The translations under genes were made by a program, and so were the position numbers. 63,425 bases of DNA from Bacteroidales bacterium (GTDB taxonomy: Bacteria > Bacteroidota > Bacteroidia > Bacteroidales > Muribaculaceae), in NCBI GenBank assembly GCA_014800815.1, contig JAAVFI010000037.1, forward strand, positions 1-63,425, given 5' to 3'. Every line of letters starts with the position of its first letter. Position 1 is the first letter of the stretch. Under the pieces are notes generated by a model, which worked only from the letters and a program-made list of their open reading frames with translations, was not told the origin of the DNA and ran no database searches. Of the stretch, positions 1-7,428 are shown piece after piece.

Positions 1-336
1 AATGTTGAAATTCGTGCCTCGGAGGGCATTGGGTCTACGCTGCGACGCTATGGCCAACGGTCTCCTTACGAACTTGTACTCTAAAGCGTGGGCCTCCTTG
101 ATGCTGCGGTCTATGAGCACGAGGTCAAGCTCTGGTGTGAGGGTCATGAGCCAGTTGATGTAGCCGATGAGTACCTCGGTGGAGTCGGTGTCGGGATAGT
201 CTACGACCTGAACGTTGATGCCGCCGCGACGACGTCGCTGTCGCTCGAGGGTGAAAATGATGTTGCGCTCCCACCAACGGAGGGAACGGCCAAACCACCG
301 AGCGAATTCTGCGGTTATGTCGAGGAAACGGCGCAT
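1..336 (-). CDS. hypothetical protein, 3' end beyond the window
   Basis: An uninterrupted minus-strand frame runs from an ATG at 336 to the window edge, giving the first 112 residues of a longer protein. The N-terminus is rich in Arg, Trp and Phe (MRRFLDITAEFARWFGRSLR), followed by a stretch of mixed alpha/beta character. No family is recognised. A good -7 box (TATTTTTG, read on the minus strand from 351 to 344) lies only 7 bases before the ATG, so any 5' leader would be very short. Overlapping frames on the plus strand (88-402) and in another minus frame (125-424) have the odd composition of shadow ORFs. The call rests on frame continuity, composition and promoter position only. Confidence 0.5.
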   Translation of the reverse strand, partial: MRRFLDITAEFARWFGRSLRWWERNIIFTLERQRRRRGGINVQVVDYPDTDSTEVLIGYINWLMTLTPELDLVLIDRSIKEAHALEYKFVRRPLAIASQRRPNALRGTNFNI

Positions 337-458
337 GACTCTGCAAAAATATGGTGCGCGAGGCGGGAGGTGTGCGGGTATATGTCGCCGGTGGGGAATT
401 AGCAGAGACTACGCAATTTGCCATAATTCTGTTTTACAAAATAATTATGGTTATAATT

Positions 459-488
459 TTTGCATATCGAAATTTTACACTATCTTTG
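459..488 (+). promoter_or_regulatory. promoter of the higBA pair
   Basis: TTTG at 459-462 and TATCTTTG at 481-488 are separated by 18 bases, close to the Bacteroidetes primary-sigma consensus TTTG-N19/20-TAnnTTTG. The toxin ATG follows at 503. Confidence 0.6.
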
Positions 489-502
489 CAGGCATAAAAG
501 TT

Positions 503-802
503 ATGCACATCATCTCACATAGAAAACTCAAAGAGTTCTATGAATCTGCCGGCAACGGAGATTCAAGAATTGCGTTGGAACGGTGGTACGATATCGCTCA
601 GCAAGCGCAATGGCATAATCTGTCGGAAATACGAGAGGATTTTCCGGCTACAGACTATGTCGGTAATCAGCACTACGTATTCAATATAAAAGGTAATAAC
701 TACCGCTTAGTCGTAGTTATAAAGTTTACAATAGGAAGAATCTTCATACGGTTTGTAGGAAGTCATCGAGAATATGACAAAATTGATTGTTCAAGCATCT
801 AA
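503..802 (+). CDS. higB: HigB-family type II toxin (mRNA interferase)
   Basis: This 99-residue protein matches the HigB/RelE-like host-inhibition toxin pattern. It opens with a short helix containing HIISHRKLKEF, has a central W-H/N-L-S-E-I motif, and carries the late beta-strand set ending in IFIRFVGSHREYDKID, which is typical of HigB enzymes that cleave mRNA on the ribosome. The frame stays open upstream to 215, but those codons are non-protein-like and lie before the -7 box at 481-488, so the ATG at 503 is the start. The antitoxin gene follows directly, with the toxin first, the usual HigBA order. Expression is probably autorepressed by the antitoxin, by family analogy. Confidence 0.85.
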   Translation: MHIISHRKLKEFYESAGNGDSRIALERWYDIAQQAQWHNLSEIREDFPATDYVGNQHYVFNIKGNNYRLVVVIKFTIGRIFIRFVGSHREYDKIDCSSI

Positions 803-812
803 TAACAACGAT

Positions 813-1172
813 ATGGAAATTTCAAAACAGCAGTATGAGTATGCACTCAACCGTATTGAGGAGTTGCTGCCCCTTGTGACGGATGAAACTCCGATAAACG
901 ACAAGAACTCCATAGAGCTTACCATTGTATCAGATGTAGTTGAAGCTTATGAGAAGATTCATTATCCGATAGCAAAACCCACCATCGGAGAGCTGATCAG
1001 ACTTTCTATAGAGGAAAAAGGTATGACTCAGAAAGAACTTGCCCAAGAGCTTGGAGTCAGTCCGTCAAGAGTCAGCGACTACATTTCCGGTCGTGCCGAA
1101 CCAACTCTGCGTATAGCCAGAGCAATATGCCTAATTTTGGGGATAGCTCCGTCTGCTATACTCGGGATGTAA
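813..1172 (+). CDS. higA: HigA-family antitoxin, XRE-type HTH
   Basis: A 119-residue antitoxin with an N-terminal helical segment (roughly residues 1-60) and a C-terminal XRE/Cro helix-turn-helix (roughly 65-119: GMTQKELAQELGVSPSRVSD, then YISGRAEPTLRIARAI). By family it neutralises HigB and represses its own promoter. An alternative ATG at 774 would overlap higB by 29 bases and add 13 residues. I prefer 813 because the protein from there (MEISKQQYEYALNRIEELLP) resembles the family's usual N-terminus. It is co-transcribed with the toxin just upstream. Confidence 0.85.
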   Translation: MEISKQQYEYALNRIEELLPLVTDETPINDKNSIELTIVSDVVEAYEKIHYPIAKPTIGELIRLSIEEKGMTQKELAQELGVSPSRVSDYISGRAEPTLRIARAICLILGIAPSAILGM

Positions 1173-1176
1173 GGCT

Positions 1177-1577
1177 CCCCCAGCATCCCTCCGCTTCGCT
1201 GCGGTATGGCGGGGGCTACTAAGTGAATCGAGAGTGTTGCTGAACTCCCCTCCTGCGTGGACTCAGCCATGAATCGGCGTAGCCGGACGCCAACGTAGGG
1301 GGTGAACTTTCCCGGCACATCTCTCCGCCTGCGGCTCCGCTATGTGCCGGGTTATGAAGTAATCGATGTCCTAAGCCGGACATCACGTAGAGAATCAATG
1401 TGTTAGCATCTGTATACACTGCTATTAATCGGCGGCCTTCGGGCGCCTTGTAGCCGGGCAATCTGTACCCCCGGCATCCCTCCGCTTCGCTGCGGTATGG
1501 CGGGGGCTACTAAGTGAATCGGTACCCTGAGCGGGTACCTGCGTAGACGCTGCCATGAATCGGCGCCTTAGCGGTGC
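1177..1577. repeat. mosaic array of hairpin-forming repeats
   Basis: This 400-bp gap holds no credible gene. It is built from short palindromic modules. A 54-bp unit occurs at 1177-1230 and again at 1468-1521 with one mismatch. A diverged third copy at 1311-1365 has perfect 10-base arms (CCCGGCACAT and ATGTGCCGGG). Each ends in AAGTGAATCG or AAGTAATCG. Between them lie smaller hairpins: 1276-1291 (GGCGT/ACGCC), 1366-1383 (ATGTCC/GGACAT), 1431-1447, 1521-1539 (GGTACCC/GGGTACC) and 1563-1577. Several are followed by CGTAGA/CGTAGG and by ATGAATCGG. The origin and function are unknown. Confidence 0.85.
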
Positions 1578-2227
1578 TAATCTTGATTATTTTTGAGCCA
1601 CTCGGTGCGGACTTTATCGGGGAGGTGTGTGACTTTGAAATCGGAGAATGTGACTTTGAAACCGTCGCCGTCGGGACAGGCAGCAAACATGCCGATTTTG
1701 ACGGGATGATTTGCTTCGAGCCATGCGTTGCGCATCATCACGTATTCGCGGTCGTCGAAGGAGTAAAAAATTTCGACGGCGTCGAGGCGGCGCACTGCTT
1801 TGATCCATATAGCATCGACGGGACGGTCGAGGGCTATCACGCTCCAGTCGGATGTGTGGTGTGTGACCACAGTGCTGAGGTTATACTTGCCGTCGACAAA
1901 TTCTATGCCGGTCTTTATATAGTTTTCGTGGTCGAGGCGAATCATCATACCGGCCTGGTCGAACCGCACCTTGTAGTCGCCTGAGATTTTGACCTTGGCC
2001 TCGAATTCGCCGCCGTACTCGGCATAGTAGAAGGGTGCATCGTCGACGGTGAAGCCGTAGTGAGAGATTCGCCAGTAGTCGCTCTTGGGAGTGACATCCA
2101 TGGTCAATTTGCCGGACTTTATTTCCCAACTCTCCGGCTCGTTGAACCAGTTCATTTTCTCGAGAGTCTGGGCTGAGGCCATTTGGCAGCCCAATATGCA
2201 CAGTAAAGGAAGGATGAGTTTCTTCAT
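1577..2227 (-). CDS. secreted DUF1349 (concanavalin A-like) protein
   Basis: A 216-residue protein with a clear type I signal peptide (MKKLILPLLCILGCQMASAQ, cleavage after Ala-Gln) and a single DUF1349 domain, a jelly-roll fold related to concanavalin A-like lectins. Diagnostic stretches are the D-Q-A-G-M-M-I-R-L-D strand near residue 90, the T-S-D-W-S region, and the late VKIGMFAACPDGDGF segment. Members are often annotated as regulation of enolase protein 1, but their function in Bacteroidetes is not established and carbohydrate binding is a guess. The 3' end runs into the hairpin-repeat array. The promoter is the palindrome shared with the divergent LuxR-type gene. Confidence 0.85.
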   Translation of the reverse strand: MKKLILPLLCILGCQMASAQTLEKMNWFNEPESWEIKSGKLTMDVTPKSDYWRISHYGFTVDDAPFYYAEYGGEFEAKVKISGDYKVRFDQAGMMIRLDHENYIKTGIEFVDGKYNLSTVVTHHTSDWSVIALDRPVDAIWIKAVRRLDAVEIFYSFDDREYVMMRNAWLEANHPVKIGMFAACPDGDGFKVTFSDFKVTHLPDKVRTEWLKNNQD

Positions 2228-2246
2228 AGGAATCAGAATTTTCTTG

Positions 2247-2264
2247 TTAACTTTGCAAAGTTAA
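2247..2264. promoter_or_regulatory. palindromic, back-to-back -7 boxes for divergent genes
   Basis: The 18-base perfect palindrome TTAACTTTGCAAAGTTAA contains TAACTTTG on both strands (plus 2248-2255, minus 2263-2256). It is correctly placed to drive the LuxR-type gene at 2286 and the DUF1349 gene starting at 2227. Neither side has an obvious TTTG -33 box. Confidence 0.6.
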
Positions 2265-2285
2265 GCACTTATCCCCTACTGAACA

Positions 2286-3044
2286 ATGGCTAAAAATAAC
2301 CATTTATCCACGCCTCTTGCAAGGCTCGACAGTCTGCTCAAAGAGCAGGCCGATGAAAGCGCTCAAGTCACTCCTATGTATATATATGACTACGCGCGCG
2401 GAGTGGCTTCGGTTGAAAATGCCGTGGTAGTGGTAAGTGATATGGCGGGGCGCAGCAGCAGGATATTTTGCGGAGGATTTGCCGATGTGCTCGGTATAGG
2501 CAACTACAATGAGGAAAATTCGATATGGGAGAAGAGAATTCTTGATATGATGACCGATGAGGAACGCGACTCCAAAATTGTGAGCGAGCTGCGCTTCTTC
2601 AATTTCACCCGACGGCTGCCCAAAAGGCGTCGCTCAGAATATTTCCTGAAGAGCAAGCTCCGCTTCGGCATTGCCAAACGCCGGAACATAGATGTGCTGC
2701 ACCGTATGTACTATATCTATGGTGCCGACGGTGACTCGATTGCGTACACTCTCTGCATATACGAACCGCTCTCGGCCGACTTCAAGGGCAAGAGCGTAGT
2801 TGTGAACTCGCTTACCGGGGCATGGGAGGAGCTCGACTCGGGCAGAGACTCCAATATACTAACGCAGCGAGAGTGTCAGATACTCTCGCTGGTAGATTCG
2901 GGTATGAAAAGTAAGGATATAGCCGATGAACTTAATATCAGCACTCACACCGTAAGCCGGCATCGGCAGGAAATACTGACAAAGCTTCAGGTGAAGAATT
3001 CTCTCGAAGCCTGTCGCCGCGCCCGGTCGCTGCGACTGATATAG
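2286..3044 (+). CDS. LuxR-type HTH transcriptional regulator with PAS-like N-terminus
   Basis: A 252-residue cytoplasmic regulator. The C-terminal 65 residues form a GerE/LuxR helix-turn-helix (LTQRECQILSLVDSGMKSKD, then IADELNISTHTVSRHRQEIL, K..V.NSLEACRRA). The first 180 residues read as a PAS-like sensory domain of the kind found in Bacteroidetes LuxR regulators (M..YDYARGVASVENAVVVVSD, then a basic patch FTRRLPKRRRSEYF). No receiver domain or phospho-acceptor Asp pocket is seen, so it is not a classical response regulator. It is transcribed away from the DUF1349 gene from the shared palindromic promoter. The ligand and targets are unknown. The gene ends directly in a TAAGTC-type repeat. 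Confidence 0.85.
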   Translation: MAKNNHLSTPLARLDSLLKEQADESAQVTPMYIYDYARGVASVENAVVVVSDMAGRSSRIFCGGFADVLGIGNYNEENSIWEKRILDMMTDEERDSKIVSELRFFNFTRRLPKRRRSEYFLKSKLRFGIAKRRNIDVLHRMYYIYGADGDSIAYTLCIYEPLSADFKGKSVVVNSLTGAWEELDSGRDSNILTQRECQILSLVDSGMKSKDIADELNISTHTVSRHRQEILTKLQVKNSLEACRRARSLRLI

Positions 3045-3080
3045 TAAGTCATGAAAATTAGTTTATACGACTTACTTATC
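3042..3080. repeat. short copy of the TAAGTAAGTC palindromic repeat
   Basis: The gap between two convergent genes is filled by an imperfect inverted repeat with AGTAAGTC at 3043-3050 and GACTTACTTATC at 3069-3080. The left arm and its neighbouring bases (AAGTCATGAAAATTAGTTTA) match the arms of the 168-bp palindrome at 62468-62635, without its interior. The repeat overlaps both stop codons, so it may act as a bidirectional 3' element. Confidence 0.7.
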
Positions 3081-4371
3081 AATCGCCGATGCTCTTCATA
3101 AGGTTGAGAGCGTCTACGTAGGCCGCTATGCCGGCCGCCACTTCGCGGGCATTCGACATGGCATGTACAACAGTGGCCTGGTTGCCTGATACGTCGCCGC
3201 CGGCAAAGACGCCTTTGCGGGTGGTCATGCCGAAGGGATATTCGCGGGTGAGCACATATCCTTTCGGGTCCACTTCTATGCCGTGAGTGGTTGAAACGAT
3301 ACGGCTTGCGGGTCCGCTGCCAACGGCGAGGATTACTTTGTGGCCTTTCACTATCTGCTGTTCACCGTCGCGCACGAGTGTGATGTCGTAGGTTCCTTCT
3401 TCGTCGGGCTTAATGGTGGTGAGTGACGTGTTCCACATGAATTCGACGCCTTCTGCAACAGCATCGTCGTATTCGGCCCTGAGCGCAGTCATATTCTCTA
3501 TACTGCGGTGATATACGATAGTCACCTTCGAGGCTCCGAAGCGTAGGGCTGTGCGCGAGGCATCCATTGCGGTGTTGCCGCATCCTACGACGTAGACTAC
3601 ATCGCCTTCGACGATAGGCACTTCATTGCGGTTGATAAGGCCCTCGTTGTAGAGGCCTACGCGGCGGAGGAAGTATATGGCCTGGCGTACACCGTCGTAC
3701 TGAACGCCTTCGATAGGGAGTTTCTTAGGTTTACCGGCACCTGTGCCCATGAATATGGCGTCGAAGCCCTGCTCGAAAAGAGCATCGATATTCATGTCGG
3801 GACCGATAGTGACACCTGTGGTGATGCGTACACCGAGCTGACGGATTTTCTCAATCTCGCTCTTTACGATAGTCTTGGGCAGACGGTATTCGGGAATACC
3901 GAATGTGAGCACGCCTCCGGCCTGAGGTTCCATCTCGAAAATCTCTACGTCGAAACCTCCACGGGCGAGTTCGCCGGCAACTGTGAGGCCTGCGGGGCCC
4001 GAACCGATCACCGCTACCCTACCGCGGTCTTTCTGCACTATGGGTTGACGGGTGAGGTGCATCTGAGTATCGAAGTCGGCCACGAACTGCTCGAGGCGTC
4101 CGATGTTGATGTGCGCTCCTTTTTTGCCGAGGACGCAATTGCCCTCGCACTGACGCTCGTGAGCGCACACTCGGCCACAGACCGCGGGGAGGTTGCTCTT
4201 GGCGTTGATAATGCTCATGGCGTTGCCGAGGTTGCCCATAGAGAGCTGATGAATCCAGTCGGGAATATCGTTCCCTACAGGGCATCCTTTCTTGCACTGG
4301 GGCACCTTGCAGTTGAGGCATCTTTTAGCCTCAGCTATGGCTTCCGCCATTGTATATGATGAATTTTCCAC
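3079..4371 (-). CDS. gltD: GltD-like NADPH-dependent oxidoreductase (glutamate synthase small-subunit type)
   Basis: A 430-residue flavoprotein with the glutamate-synthase beta-subunit layout. An N-terminal Fe-S domain carries cysteine clusters (RCLNCKVPQCKKGCP near residue 17, CGRVCAHERQCEGNC near 65). It is followed by a FAD-binding GxGxxG (VAVIGSGPAGL, about 117) and a second NAD(P)-binding VGCGNTAMDASR (about 263). In the family it passes electrons from NADPH to a glutamate synthase large subunit or another partner. Stand-alone homotetrameric forms and the NfnB subunit share this architecture. No gltB or nfnA lies nearby, so the partner is unknown. It sits alone between the LuxR gene and the PUL. 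Confidence 0.85.
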   Translation of the reverse strand: MENSSYTMAEAIAEAKRCLNCKVPQCKKGCPVGNDIPDWIHQLSMGNLGNAMSIINAKSNLPAVCGRVCAHERQCEGNCVLGKKGAHINIGRLEQFVADFDTQMHLTRQPIVQKDRGRVAVIGSGPAGLTVAGELARGGFDVEIFEMEPQAGGVLTFGIPEYRLPKTIVKSEIEKIRQLGVRITTGVTIGPDMNIDALFEQGFDAIFMGTGAGKPKKLPIEGVQYDGVRQAIYFLRRVGLYNEGLINRNEVPIVEGDVVYVVGCGNTAMDASRTALRFGASKVTIVYHRSIENMTALRAEYDDAVAEGVEFMWNTSLTTIKPDEEGTYDITLVRDGEQQIVKGHKVILAVGSGPASRIVSTTHGIEVDPKGYVLTREYPFGMTTRKGVFAGGDVSGNQATVVHAMSNAREVAAGIAAYVDALNLMKSIGD

Positions 4372-4430
4372 GTCGCTGTATTTATTGTGTATTCAGTATG
4401 AGGCTGCAAAGTTCGGCAGAATCTGTGAGA

Positions 4431-4447
4431 TATACAAGACTTACTTA
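4431..4447 (-). repeat. TAAGTAAGTC element at the 3' end of the GH88 gene
   Basis: Read on the minus strand, the GH88 stop codon is the first three bases of TAAGTAAGTCTTGTATA. This matches the repeat core seen at 3069-3080, 33462-33473, 62468-62635 and 63057-63066. Confidence 0.5.
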
Positions 4448-5707
4448 GATAGTCGAGAGGCAATCTTTGTATCGGCAGAGCGCCTCGAGGAAATAATAGT
4501 CGGCGTAGTTGAGAGGAGTATCAATCTCGGAGCCGTGAGGGAGAGATCCGGTAGAGTGCATGAGCACGAAGCCGTTGTTTGTACCCTTTTCGGCGAGGTA
4601 ACGGTCGGAAGCGAGCGACTTGAGAATCTTTTCGGCATAGGCGAAATATTTCTTGCCGTTTTTCACTTGCTTGCTCAAATCGATGAGACCGGAGGCGATT
4701 ACGGCAGCTGCAGAAGCATCGCGGGGTGTAGACGCGTCTTTTACGGCATCGAAGTCCCAGAGGGGAACGAGGTCGTCGGTCTGATTTTTCGAGATAATCA
4801 TCTCTGCTACAGCCACAGCGTGGTCAAGGAACTCCTTGCGACCTGTATTGCGGTAGGTCTCTGTGTAGCCGTAGAGCGCCCAACCCTGGCCGCGGGCCCA
4901 GGATGAATCGTCGTTCTTGCCCTGGAAAGTCTGGCGGCACTCGACAGTGCCGTCGGCATTGTAGCTGACTACGTGGAAGCAGCTCTTGTCGGCGCGGAAA
5001 TGGTACTTGAGGGTGGTGAGTGCATGGGTTGTGGCAACGTCGGCATAACGCTTGTCGCCGGTGAGTTCGGTTGCTTTGTAGAGCAAGTCGAGATTCATCA
5101 TATTGTCGATGATAACGGGGAAATTCCACGGACCGAAATCCCATGAACGTATACATCCGATAGCGGGGTCGAAGCGTCCGGCAAGATTCGAGGCGGTCTC
5201 TACGAGGACGCTCTTTATAGAATCGGAGGGGGCGAGACGGAGGGCGTTGCCATAGCTGCATCCGGCCATAAAACCGAGGTCGTGGGTATCTGTCATCTTG
5301 GATACGGGCAGGAGCATATTGGTGAAGCGCTTGGCCTGCTCCTGAAGTTCGGTCTCGTCGGTGAGCTGATAGGCGAGCCAGAGGCTACCGGGGAAGAAAC
5401 CGCTCGTCCAGTCGGAATAGTTGCAGAAGTGTGTAGTGCGGTATTCGCTCGGCGAAGGATGAATAAGTAGTTCTACCTCAGGCTTGAAATCAGCAGGTGC
5501 ACACTCCATCTGAGTACTGAGCTGCTCGAGTGAGTAATCGCTCTTGACCGACCTCGGGAATTGACCATTGACTGAAATTGAGTGAGCGGTAGCTATCAGT
5601 TGAGTTTTGGCATGGTCTACGGCATTGTCGAACCATGCTTCGGGCTGCTTTGCATTGAGTGAAACAACGCAAAGTGATGCTATGGCCAGTGAGAGATATG
5701 TTTTCAT
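4445..5707 (-). CDS. GH88 unsaturated glucuronyl hydrolase, secreted
   Basis: A 420-residue GH88 enzyme. By family it removes the 4,5-unsaturated uronic acid from lyase-generated glycosaminoglycan oligosaccharides by hydrating the double bond. It has a type I signal peptide (about residues 1-19) and so acts in the periplasm. The two aspartates corresponding to the catalytic pair of the Bacillus enzyme are present: Asp143 in MTDTHDLGF and Asp201 in VIIDNMMNLDLLY. The (alpha/alpha)6-barrel motif SSWARGQGWALYG is intact. It is the last gene of the SusCD operon, 23 bases behind susD. It supplies the free unsaturated uronate consumed by the KduI-KduD-KdgK-Eda set upstream. Confidence 0.93.
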   Translation of the reverse strand: MKTYLSLAIASLCVVSLNAKQPEAWFDNAVDHAKTQLIATAHSISVNGQFPRSVKSDYSLEQLSTQMECAPADFKPEVELLIHPSPSEYRTTHFCNYSDWTSGFFPGSLWLAYQLTDETELQEQAKRFTNMLLPVSKMTDTHDLGFMAGCSYGNALRLAPSDSIKSVLVETASNLAGRFDPAIGCIRSWDFGPWNFPVIIDNMMNLDLLYKATELTGDKRYADVATTHALTTLKYHFRADKSCFHVVSYNADGTVECRQTFQGKNDDSSWARGQGWALYGYTETYRNTGRKEFLDHAVAVAEMIISKNQTDDLVPLWDFDAVKDASTPRDASAAAVIASGLIDLSKQVKNGKKYFAYAEKILKSLASDRYLAEKGTNNGFVLMHSTGSLPHGSEIDTPLNYADYYFLEALCRYKDCLSTI

Positions 5708-5730
5708 ATATTTTTGCGTGGTATATCAGA

Positions 5731-7419
5731 TTAGTAACCTGGATTATTTTTTCCTTCAAGAAGGGGGTTGGACTGTATTTCTTTAAGAGGTACGGGCAGG
5801 AGTTCGCTGCGACCGTCGACGAAATTGCGACAGGCGGGATATGCAAGGTTGGTGCCTGCGTTTACCACCGAGGCCTGACCGAAGAGTCGGAGAGCCCGGC
5901 CGAGGACGCCCCAGCGGATGAGGTCGTATTTGCGCTGACCCTCGAAGGCGAGTTCGAGGCCGCGCTCGAAATATAGCACGGTGCGGATCTTACCGGCCTC
6001 GGTGCTGTCGTCGATGAAGGTAAGGGTGTGCTTGACCTTGGTAGGAGCCATAATTTTCGCGTAGTTGCCGGTGCCGACAGCCGTAGCTCCTGCACGCTCA
6101 CGCACGCGGTTGATGAGCTCCCATGCAAGCGGGGTGTCGCCGAGTTCGTTAGCGGCTTCGGCAGCGAGAAGGACTATGTCGGCGTAGCGAAGGGGGCAGA
6201 AATTTACATCGGCATAATTGAGGTTTTTGTTCCAACTTTCGGAGCTCATCCACTCGCGGCGCCATTTGCCTACATACCAGCTTGTGTTGGGTCGGTTGTT
6301 CTTGACATGCTGCTTGTTGGCTGAGTTCCAATCGAAGCGGTAGGTGCAGATATTGATGTCGCGACGCTCGTCGGTAGCTTCGTAGAAGCTCTGCCACTCG
6401 GGTACGACATAGAAGAAACCGTTGGCTCGACCCATGAAGTTGTTGGTCTCGGCAGCCGATATTCCGTCGGGAGTTGCCACTGCCGGGCCGATATATACGC
6501 CCCAGGCGCTACCGTTGCGTCGGCCCTGCTCGTGAGTCATAGGTATCTCCCAGAGAGTTTCGACGGGGTTGGCAATACCTGCCGATGTGTTCTTGAAGTA
6601 TTCGGCATATCCGCCGGGATGAAAGTTGTGGACGCCTGCGGCTTCGAAAGCTTTCCACTGCTCGAGTACCTGACGGTAGAGAGCGGTGCGGGTGCTGTTG
6701 TCGGGGCGAGAGAGTTCGCCGTCCATAGAGAGGCTGTAGCCGGCGCGCTGCATGAGCACTCGCATGAGCATGCCGCGTGCCGCACCCTGACCGGGGCGCT
6801 CGGGAGCTCCTGCTGCGGTCCAGGGAAGATTGTCGGCGGCGAAGGTGAGGTCGTCTACAATGATGTCGTAGATGTCCTCGCGGTCGCGACGGGCACCGAA
6901 GGCGCCCTCGTAGGTGGCGGTTGATTCGGTTTTAAAGGGTACGTCGCCCCAGTTTACCACAAGGTCGTAGGCGATGAAGGCGCGGAGGAAGCGTAGCTCG
7001 GCAACGAGCTGCACGAGGCGTTCGTCGGAGGGGTAGGCCTTCATGTTCTCAATGCCTTCGATAGCGAGATTCGCGCGGTTTACCGACACATATTTCTGCT
7101 CCCAGAGAGTCTGAATCCACGTGTTGGTGGAGTTCACGGCGTAGTGTACGATATCGTGCACCTGATTGTCGTTGTGGGTGCGGTTGGTGAAATACATATC
7201 GTCGGAAGCGGGGAGAGCCATCTGATACCAACCGTAGTGAGTATTCTCTGAGATTGCTCCGTAGACACCGAGCACGGCAGACTCGGCCCTTTCGACGTTG
7301 GCGAAGAAGTTATCGCGGTCGTAGCCCGAAGAAGGGGTCTCATCGAGGATATCGGAGCAGGAAGCGAGAGTCGAAGCTGCAGCGATGATTGCGAGAGTGA
7401 TATATTTATTATGTTTCAT
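5731..7419 (-). CDS. susD: SusD/RagB-family outer-membrane glycan-binding lipoprotein
   Basis: A 562-residue SusD homologue. The signal ends in a lipobox (AASTLASC, Cys21), giving a surface lipoprotein. The N-terminal TPR-like half contains the family landmarks AESAVLGVYGAISEN and VAELRFLRAFIAYDLV..WGDVPF. The C-terminal half has LLAAEAANELGD.PLAWELIN and FERGLELAFEGQRKYDLIRW. SusD proteins form the lid over the SusC transporter and hand over oligosaccharides. It is 9 bases downstream of susC, so translation is probably coupled. No SusE/SusF-type surface glycan-binding gene follows, which is unusual; the lipoproteins at 13.2-15.8 kb could fill that role. Confidence 0.96.
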   Translation of the reverse strand: MKHNKYITLAIIAAASTLASCSDILDETPSSGYDRDNFFANVERAESAVLGVYGAISENTHYGWYQMALPASDDMYFTNRTHNDNQVHDIVHYAVNSTNTWIQTLWEQKYVSVNRANLAIEGIENMKAYPSDERLVQLVAELRFLRAFIAYDLVVNWGDVPFKTESTATYEGAFGARRDREDIYDIIVDDLTFAADNLPWTAAGAPERPGQGAARGMLMRVLMQRAGYSLSMDGELSRPDNSTRTALYRQVLEQWKAFEAAGVHNFHPGGYAEYFKNTSAGIANPVETLWEIPMTHEQGRRNGSAWGVYIGPAVATPDGISAAETNNFMGRANGFFYVVPEWQSFYEATDERRDINICTYRFDWNSANKQHVKNNRPNTSWYVGKWRREWMSSESWNKNLNYADVNFCPLRYADIVLLAAEAANELGDTPLAWELINRVRERAGATAVGTGNYAKIMAPTKVKHTLTFIDDSTEAGKIRTVLYFERGLELAFEGQRKYDLIRWGVLGRALRLFGQASVVNAGTNLAYPACRNFVDGRSELLPVPLKEIQSNPLLEGKNNPGY

Positions 7420-7428
7420 AATAGCGGT

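Noticed and set aside
88-424. Overlapping ORFs of about 100 codons on both strands near the left edge
   Set aside because: They are shadows of the open minus-strand frame 1-336; their composition is not protein-like.
215-502. N-terminal extension of HigB
   Set aside because: The extra 96 codons are Arg-rich shadow sequence and lie upstream of the higBA promoter at 459-488.
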